NCBI GenBank assembly: GCA_034509425.1 | Contig: JAVTVJ010001824.1 | Location: 18,903-82,902 of the forward strand | Direction of reading: 5' to 3' | DNA from: Eopsaltria australis | Lineage: Eukaryota > Chordata > Aves > Passeriformes > Petroicidae | DNA length: 64,000 nucleotides | Part shown: positions 56,524 to 64,000 of the stretch, piece after piece | Position numbering within the stretch: position 1 is the first letter of the stretch | Layout: each line of letters opens with the position of its first letter | Program-made: the position numbers and the translations under genes | The notes under the pieces: model-generated | Database searches by the model: none | Told to the model about the DNA's origin: nothing | Seen by the model: only the letters and a program-made list of their open reading frames with translations

Positions 56524-58563
56524 TCAAGTAAGTCTATTCTTTCCTTCTCCTTCGTTTCCCGACAGTGGCATAACCAGAGGTTGTTGCATCCACCACGGGA
56601 ACACGGGTGGATAGGCTCCCCATGGTGGAGGCGTGAAGCCTTGTGTCTGGAGAGGTGCAGTACCTGAGGAATACTTAAAATTGCTGTTAATAGAAGGTTT
56701 CTGCTTGTATTGTCTGGGTTTCTTACGGTCTTTAACAAAGTGTCCTGTGCCACCACAATTCTAGCATTTCTTACTTGAATTGGTCTCAATTTCAACAGCA
56801 AATGTTGATGATTTTGTTTTTGGATGAGGGCTTTTAGTCTCTGATTCAACTGGGTGCAGTCTTACTTCTGCACACCTTAGGGCAATAAATTCAATGGTAG
56901 GAGGGAGTTCTAAGGGAAGCATATCTATAACACGACAACATTCCCTATTACCATTCTCCCGGGCCACCTCTGTCAACAACTCCTTTAGCATCTTAGGGTC
57001 AGTGATAACTCGTGACATCGCCTCCCTCAGGCGATCTACAAAATCTGCAAAATTTTCCACTGGCCCCTGCCTGATTGCTGTATAACTTTTAGGCGGACCC
57101 ATTTCAATAGGAAGACTAAAAAGGATGCATTTGGCAGCATTTTGGATGTCTATTAAAACTTCTTCCGGTATATTTGTCGCTTGATGCCTTGCTTTGGACA
57201 TGTTCCCCTCTCCTGCTAGGTGTTGCATTGTGAGGGCTGCCTTATTTGCATCACCTTTGCACAACTCTAACAGTTTCTGCAGTTCCCTCTTCCATCTTTT
57301 TTCCCAAATCCAAAAGTGACTCTCTATTAACAAACTGGATATTAGGGTCTTTATGTCACGTGGCACGAGGACATTCGTCTCAAGAGTGCCATTAATTAGT
57401 CCTTTGAAATACGATGATTCCCTCCCCCAATTCTTTCGCAGCCTTGCCAATTTCCTTAATGGAGGCCTGCCAGATCGGTTCCCACCGGGGCTTGGCTCCT
57501 TGCCGGCTGTAAGTCACCGGCGCGGCGAATGGAAAAGCCGCGGCAGCGGCCGGAGCCGGGTAGGTCTCGGGCTTCCCCCCTCCCGGTGCCAGAGCGTGGG
57601 AACCGGAAGGGGGAGCGTGGGAACCCAGAAGGTGCGAGGGGTTCGCGGCAGAAGAGGTTGGGAGGTAGGCGGGCTGAGGGCTGGAAGGGGTTGGGCAGGG
57701 AACCGAACGAGTGGAGAAAACTTGGGGGTGGAGTTGGGAAGGTGGGAGGGAACCCGCAGGATTGACACCATCGGCCGCAGGGGGGGAACCGACGGCAAAC
57801 CAATGGACGGCGAGTGGGAGGGCAAAGGGGTAGGGAGAAAGGGATTCGCGCCTTTCGCGCCCGAGCATGCGCACACAACACACTGACGACCGCATCGCGG
57901 CGAGCTGCCACAGCCCCTATTTCGCTGTGGCGCAGCACGGAATCCGCTGCCGCCACTTCGCTGGGGCGCAGCTTTAATTCCGCCGACGCCACTTTGGCGT
58001 GGCGCAGCAGAAAATCCTCTAACAGTACTAACAGTGCTATAACATGGAGGGGATGGAAGCACAACGGGTGCAACTGGGGTAGCGGGTGGAGGGAAGAGGG
58101 TAAGGTTAGAATCCGTCCCGGGGTGGCCGATCCCGGGGCGAAAAGGGTTGGTGGAGCCTCTACCGCGGTCGGGGTCTTCGGCGCCCCGGATTTCTCCCTC
58201 GGGCTCGCGGCCAACGGGGGGTACCTCGGCAGAGTCCCCGCCAGGGATAGTGGGTGTCGGGTTAATGGGGTTAGGAGAACCAGTAGGAAGGGGGGGGGTA
58301 ACAGTCCCTGAACTTTCCCCGTTCGTAGATAAAACCCGATAAATTAAAATTCGTAAAGGAAAAAACTTTCTAACTGAATCATCCCCGGAATTCGCGATTT
58401 CTGTTAACTTAAACCCTACTTCATCCCAAAACCCAAGAGTTAAGACAGAAGAAGGTGCTGTAAAGGGAACAGAAGCGGCGACCCATCCAAGAAATTTCTT
58501 TAACAGTTTTTTATCAAAAGACTCCCCCCTCCCAACTAATTTAACTTTAACACTATAATACAT
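56524..58563 (-). pseudogene. gag: Retroviral gag of the class II provirus, broken
   Basis: Structural polyprotein remnant. From the ATG at 58,561-58,563 a matrix-like part (MYYSVKVKLVGRGESFDKKL) leads into a long Pro/Gly/Arg-rich part containing three tandem repeats with AAP(R/Q)(Q/R)SG-type cores. The frame meets TGA at 57,514-57,516. Capsid sequence starts in another frame (PRWEPIWQASIKEIGK, about 57,440-57,490) and returns to the first frame after a G-run near 57,425. The major homology region is QGPVENFADFVDRLREAM. A TAG at 56,761-56,763 falls inside the CCHC zinc knuckle, whose last Cys reads Arg. A second knuckle is not seen. The frame ends TGA at 56,524 after a TPPPWGAYPP segment. Confidence 0.85.
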
Positions 58564-58934
58564 AAGGAAGGCACCCTCTCCCTTTTTGAAAAATGGATTC
58601 CCATTTTTCTATTAAGGGAGGTATTCCCTCACCCCGAGAAACAAAAAGGAAAAAAATCCGAAAGCTTACCGCACCGGTCGACCTTTCGGCTAGTTTCTTC
58701 CTTTCCCCTCTAGACCACGTCCCCGAGGGCTGCAGTACTGGAACACCGCCAAATAAATCCAAAAACTGAGGTGAAGGTCTCCGCCGCGAGCAGCTCTCCT
58801 GCACCCGGTGCCGGAGGTCGCTGCTCGCCCCGCAGGATCCCCCCTCTAAAACAGGAGGCGATCGTGCGGGGAGCGGCCCACAACGGCGTCCTCAGTGCTG
58901 GTACTGAGCAGTCCTCGCTGATCCCGCGTGGAAT

Positions 58935-58952
58935 CAACAACGTCGGGCGCCA
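58935..58952 (-). promoter_or_regulatory. Primer-binding site of the class II provirus
   Basis: Two bases after the 5' LTR end, the minus strand reads TGGCGCCCGACGTTGTTG. TGGCGCCC is the start of lysine-tRNA primer sites; the remainder departs from the usual form, so the tRNA is uncertain. Confidence 0.7.
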
Positions 58953-58954
58953 AC

Positions 58955-59573
58955 TGTAATTATTTTGTCCAGTGTCCCCGGCCTCCTGCCGGTGGTTGCC
59001 TTTTGCTGTCCGCTTGTCCTCCAATACCCTAACCCTGAGGTGGGCAGACGAGGGAACCACAGGGGTTCAGCAGAAGCTAGAGGCGTCGGAGGGTCGAGGG
59101 TTATTCCTTTGGATCACCAGACCGGCAGCGAAGAAACAGGAGCGACTCTTAGCTCGGCAACAGAGAGGCTTTTATTCTGCTCTGGATCCGGGGGCCAAGA
59201 GCCCCGAACTGGCGTCGTGCATGAACTTAAATACAACAGAGTTAAACCAATCAAAGGTCGGGAGTGGGGAGGAGTTAGGGAGGGACTGGGGTATAACAAC
59301 CATAGGGAAGAGAGGAAGGCAGGAGACAGGGGTGAACAACGAATCAACAACTGTGGAACACACAACTTTCCAGAACTGGGTATGAACTCAGAATAAGAGG
59401 GACAAACAATAAACCCAATAACAATAAAGTAGGAGTAACTTGGGGAGTGGCCCTGTTAGGGGCTAAACCATTGTAGTTTCTAGGCTTGGGGGAACTCCTC
59501 AGCAGGTGCACTAATCCACCAGGAACCAGCTATAGGTTTTAGGGGCTTCGTCTCTACAGAGACAACCCCAACA
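58955..59573 (-). repeat. 5' LTR of the class II provirus (619 bp)
   Basis: Near-identical to 54,390-55,020 except for a 12-bp shorter stretch and scattered substitutions. TATTTAAG is the complement of 59,226-59,233 and AATAAA the complement of 59,171-59,176. Its outer end at 59,573 is exactly where the second copy of the segmental duplication starts. Confidence 0.95.
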
Positions 59574-62500
59574 ATGAAGGTGTGCGCAGATTATATTTGT
59601 CTCCTGCTGTCTTGTATTATTTGCTGAAAAAGATGTCCTAACTAGATGATAATTTAAGAATCTGAATGAAACATCACTAGCAGGTTTCAATCATTTACTC
59701 CTTCATTTCTGACAAAATGAGAGCCCCCTTCCTCACTGTTCAAGTTACATTACTATCTGATTAATTAAAAATGTGTGATTCTACAAATCCTGAATGTATG
59801 TGGACTATCAAAAGAAAATTAAATCATATTGAAAGTTTTTCAACCTTCCTTTTTCAGTATTTGCTGTATCTTCAGAAACAGCAATATTTTAATGATGGAA
59901 TCATTAGCTGAATTACTTCATTAAAGCTTTCTATTGCTCTCAACAGAAATGAGAATGAACAAATAACTGAAAATTATGTTCATAAGAAAAAATTGGGGCA
60001 AACCAACCCTGTCACATAACTCTGCTGCTGCTGGAGGCACTGAACAGGCCACAGGAGCAAGAACAAGTCCATTTGTTATTCTTACTTCCTCCTGTCATGA
60101 ATGGGTGACTCAGATTGCCTGAAGAGGCAGAGACAGTGCTTCTATTGAAATATAATGTTGTAAAAATGCAACTTAACAAAGTTAAGCACGAATCAGAACA
60201 GGAAGTGGCTGACCCATGCTCTGGACACATGAGCAAACCTCCTGGATGTTGAAGTGGATGGGATTATCTCTCCTTTGTCTGGGTTATACATTTATCATAA
60301 CATCTCTTATTAAAGTGATGCTCTTTGCTCCATAAATCTTATTGGGTCTTTTAATGGTGTTGTCTGCTTTATTGCAATTGTATTCTTCAAGAGTGCATTC
60401 CCAGATTTGAAAACTGGACAAGAAGATAACATCAATGTCAAACCTGGTTTGTGCAAAGACTGGGCAGTCAAAGATCACTGGCAAAGGGCCAGGCAAAAGG
60501 AATCCGTGTGATATGAAGAGTTTTCAGATAAAGATTGGTGTGAAAGTTCAGCTGAAGCATTCTGGTGAATGCAGTGAGCATACTAAGGCTGAAAGTAATC
60601 AAATCATGTTGGATTAATGGAACAGGACACAGATTGAGTTATGAGACTCAGAGAAAGCCAATTCTGGTATGAACCAGCCCTTTTGAGTCACTTTAGGAAG
60701 CACAGAATGGTGATGGTCCAATGAAATCACAGTGCTGAACTCGGTGAGGGGGGAATTTAATATTCTTTTTGCAGCATGTCCCCTCTGCAAGGTTTAATCC
60801 TCTGCTGCTCTCTGATTTCTCAGTCACACTCTGCCACTGCCAAACGAGTTTTACACGTGAAACTCGACCCCTTGGGAGCCAGGACCCTGCAAGGGTCCCA
60901 CTCCCACTTCCCACTGGAGAACAAAGACCCCCACAGGTTCCACAGCCCCACTCCCCTGCAACATCCCAAGGACTGGAAAATCTCTCTTATCCATGGAGCC
61001 TCCTCACCCAAAGCCTCTGGAAACTGTGAACAGGTTTCCCATCACCTTCCCAGGCAGGAATGAACACACAATGCTCAGAGAAGAGCTGACTTGTCAATAA
61101 GGAGCACCAAATGCTCTGCCTTAGCAGCCCTCATCTTAACCAGGTAAGGAAATCTGGCTGAGCCTTGCACCATGCAAATTCCTGCTTTGTTAAACCTGGC
61201 CAGGAAAGAGGGTTAATGGGGGTGGCTCATGGCAAAATGTGCTGCAACTGCATGCATAGAACAGACTGCAACAAATACAGACTTCTCTACCTGGGCCACA
61301 GTGACACAATGCAGCAGGACAGAGCTGGCCAGAGGAAATGTAATTTTCTACTGTTTCCATTCAGTCAAACAGCTGGCTGCAAGGGATGGTATAATAGTGT
61401 TAAAAAGGGGTCCACAGACAAAAATTTTAATAAAATAATATTGAACATTTATTAGCAGAACAAAGGCAAAAGCAGCACTGGGGGCAGAGCAATATCTGCC
61501 AGAGGCACGGGTTTCATTCCTTTTACAGTGGGTTAAATACTTTTAACTGTTACATGTTCATTAAGCTCAGAAGAAAATTTACATTTCAAACAACCCTTTC
61601 CCTCTGGTCTCTGCCCCCCTTCTCGCCAGAATGTCTCTTCAGGTGCCTGAACAGTGTCAGGCAGAGGCTTCAAGAGCTGTGAATTGCCCTTATCTCCTCT
61701 TGTTTCCCTTGAAATTCCTTTGCACTGCAAGCAATCAGCTCAAAGGACGTTTACAGCTATATATTTATGACTACATATTCCAATTTATCCCAATTATCCC
61801 TAGGTTATAACTTTACAATAGTCTTGTTTCTACTTAACTATATTTTATCATAACACTATTTCTACAAAATATACAAAGAGCCAACATTTATCATTTACTC
61901 ATCCATTACAATAGAGTCAGTGCTGAGTTGCTATTTAAATTTTAAGAAAGTATAAAGATTTCTTGTGGGATTTAGCATTACCAGCTTCCAAATTCTAGTG
62001 CCATTAGTAATAAGAAATCAGTCTCTAAAGGTTAACAAATGGTTCAGCCTCCTGGGCAATCTGACACACATTATCAGAGCTTTTGCCAATGCCAAGGGCT
62101 CCCTTCAGACATGGAATGGGGTTTGCATGTTGTAACTCACTCCTGTGGCATTTCCCACCTCTTGTGCAGGAAGAGCCACGAGGACCCAGTAATGAGGATA
62201 AACACAGGTGCTAGTGAGTGGTTCTGCTTGAGAGGAAGGAACAAATACCTGGCACAATCATGTCAGGCCAGGCAGTGAGCTGGGATGTGTCACTGAGTTA
62301 CACTGAGATAATGGGGGAGAAAGAACCCAGAACAGAAAGCTAGAACAGTGCACAAAGCCTCCATCACTCCTAACCTCGGAGTAATTGTTGAAGAGAAGGT
62401 TACATTGAAGTGTCATGAGAGGGGGAGGATGTTTATTTCAGTTTGTCCCAGGTGGATCTGATACACTGCTTCCACAGGCTCCCTCCCCTAATTAGGTCCT

Positions 62501-64000
62501 CATTGAGAAGACACCTGGCAGGTCAACTGAAATGAAAAAGTAATTGATGCACGTGTTTTAAGTAAATAAAAAGAGCACTGACATCTGACCTTATGAAGGA
62601 ATTGGAATTCTAAAGTCAGGAAATTTTTGTAGGGGGTGTTTTGGAAGAGGAGGAGATTTTTTTTTTCCCCCTGAACCTTTTTTTATAGGTAAGGTTTGTT
62701 TTTTTAAAACAACTTGCTACCATTTTGGGTACTCAGACACTGTGGTTTTGCTATAAATCAGGATGCCTTTCAGAGCTTAAAAGAGGAAAAATGAAACTGG
62801 TCATTTCCTTATGTTCCTTAGTAGCCCACACCACCCAGAAAAGATGCCCAGGATCTTTTCCGCTCCATGTGCTTGTCCACACAGGCTCTGCAAAGGAAAG
62901 ATTTGCATCCAGATTTCCACAGACTTGAATATGGATATTGTGGCTGAGGCTGGCAGCTGGAGCAGATTGCTGTTGATCCTTTAGAGTCTTTGTACTTCCA
63001 GGTATAAACCAGGTGGAACAGATCTCCTGAAGCTCATCAGTGACAGCTCTGAGGTTATTGCCACTTCTTTGGCATGAAGGGGCTGAGATCTCACTGATGG
63101 AATCCAGCAGACCTGAACTCATGGCTGAGTTGTTACCTGTAAGAAGAAAATACACGCTTTCAGCTGGGTGAATGAGAGCCAGCTGTCCATGTTCATACAT
63201 TAAGAGGTTCTTATTAAATCTCAGGTTCAGATAATATGGACAATTTACTGCCATCACAACATTCTTACTTTTTTCCTCCATCCACACTAAATCTGCTTGT
63301 TTTCTTGAAGTGTGGATAGAAACTGAACACAAATAAGTTAGGCCAGAGGAAGCTGTATTTTGTTTTGTTGGGGCCTACAGATTGAGGTAATGGGTGGAAA
63401 ATGGGCAGAACAAACTAAACTAAAGAGCCAAGAGTGGATCTGGGCAAGGGATCCGTAGGATAGGTGACCAACACATCTGGATTGGGCTCAGATCTTCAAA
63501 CTTGGAACAAAACCTGATGGGTTAAAATTGAGCACAAACAGTAACAAACAGGCACGTGGCTGAACCTGCCCAGGGCCCTGGAACTCAGAGCAGACCAGTC
63601 CAGCTGGTGAATGCAGAAGGACTGGCTGGGGATGGAACAGGACAAGCTCACAAGGTGGGGCAGGCCAGGAAATCAGTGATGAATCAGAATGGAGCAGCCT
63701 GTGATGGCCTGGCCTCTGGCATGGTAAATCAATGGCTCAACATGGAAATTGTGGCCTCTAAAGAGAGACTCATGCTGTGGCTCAGGTGTGACAGGACCAG
63801 GGCACAGCAAATCCAGGCTTCTAAGAAAATATTGATGGATATGGCTAAGTGAGGAGTGGAAATGGATGTACCAGAGTAGGGTGGCAAAATATGAAGCCAG
63901 AGCAGGTTGGCTGTGATGCAGAAGTGAATGTAAGTAAGGAAGGAGACAGAGGTCAGCCTTATCACACTGTTCTCCACTGGCAGTGAGTTTTCCAGCTGTA
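59574..64000 (+). repeat. Segmental duplication, copy B (runs off the window)
   Basis: Starts directly after the LTR with ATGAAGGT, which is also the start of copy A at 34,469. It has 13 extra bases (around GTGCGCAGATTATA) and then stays co-linear with copy A to the window end. No sequence left of 34,469 is found in copy B. Confidence 0.97.
62751..63281 (-). CDS. Uncharacterised open frame, 176 codons (copy B)
   Basis: Copy of the frame at 37,633-38,163, with the same ATG and TAG and an identical reading. No domain recognised; may be chance or part of an exon. Confidence 0.2.
   Translation of the reverse strand: MEEKSKNVVMAVNCPYYLNLRFNKNLLMYEHGQLALIHPAESVYFLLTGNNSAMSSGLLDSISEISAPSCQRSGNNLRAVTDELQEICSTWFIPGSTKTLKDQQQSAPAASLSHNIHIQVCGNLDANLSFAEPVWTSTWSGKDPGHLFWVVWATKEHKEMTSFIFPLLSSERHPDL

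Larger units (their letters stand above)
54390..59573 (-). mobile_element. Class II endogenous provirus: LTR-gag-env-LTR, pol deleted
   Basis: The element reads right to left: 5' LTR 58,955-59,573, primer-binding site, gag about 58,563-56,524, env 56,243-54,927, polypurine tract, 3' LTR 54,390-55,020. The gag stop and env start are only about 280 bp apart, so protease, reverse transcriptase and integrase are absent. By eye the LTRs differ at roughly nine positions plus a 12-bp length change near 54,908, so it is young. Host flanks differ (GCCACT left, ATGAAG right) and give no target-site duplication. An env TM of alpharetrovirus type is combined with a lysine-tRNA-like primer site. It cannot move on its own. 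Confidence 0.93.

Noticed and set aside
57353..58342. Plus-strand and second minus-strand frames across gag (up to 252 codons)
   Set aside because: Shadows of the GC-rich gag middle region; only the frame from 58,563 and the capsid frames match gag.
1..64000. CRISPR arrays, operons, tRNA or rRNA genes
   Set aside because: None seen. The short tandem repeats have no spacer pattern, and the window is vertebrate.

Overview
The window reads as nuclear DNA of a bird, most likely a songbird. It has many CR1 LINE 3' fragments with typical bird CR1 tails, several families of avian LTR retroelements, intron-containing vertebrate genes, and intronless olfactory receptor (OR) genes of tetrapod class II type. 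Nothing in it is bacterial or viral apart from endogenous retroviral copies.

Layout. (1) 1-3.8 kb: no gene seen. (2) 3.8-7.2 kb, minus: a complete six-exon SDR39U1 gene with a CpG-rich start region carrying two palindromic NRF1-type boxes. (3) 8.3-21.5 kb, minus: three intact single-exon OR genes (one family 5/8/9-like, two family 6-like). A solo LTR sits 29 bp past the stop of the second. (4) 27.6-34.2 kb, plus: a complete five-coding-exon family 6 glycosyltransferase gene (the ABO/GGTA1/GBGT1 family). All its introns are in phase 2, and the catalytic Glu position reads Gly. (5) 34.5-38.9 kb: the first copy of a segmental duplication. (6) 42.1-43.0 kb, minus: a fourth OR gene (family 10-like). 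(7) 43.6-52.2 kb: nested and adjacent LTR elements: a decayed class I provirus with a CpG-rich block inside it, an ALV-type solo LTR, a 1.6-kb LTR-like element flanked by a 5-bp duplication, and an ERVL-type LTR. (8) 53.4-54.3 kb, minus: the last two coding exons of a gene I do not recognise. (9) 54.4-59.6 kb, minus: a young class II provirus with gag and env but no pol. (10) 59.6-64.0 kb: the second copy of the duplication, running off the window.

The most informative structure is at 54.4-59.6 kb. The provirus has different host sequence on its two sides and no target-site duplication. Its right flank is the start of the duplicated segment, whose first copy begins at 34,469, just past the polyadenylation signal of the glycosyltransferase gene. 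This is what unequal crossing-over between two related proviruses would leave: a 25.1-kb tandem duplication with a hybrid provirus at the join, and the unrecognised gene cut off from its 5' exons. An assembly error is the main competing explanation.

The OR genes would act as odorant GPCRs in sensory neurons, SDR39U1 as a housekeeping oxidoreductase, and the glycosyltransferase in the Golgi. I see no shared pathway among them. I did not find a wholly new kind of system here.
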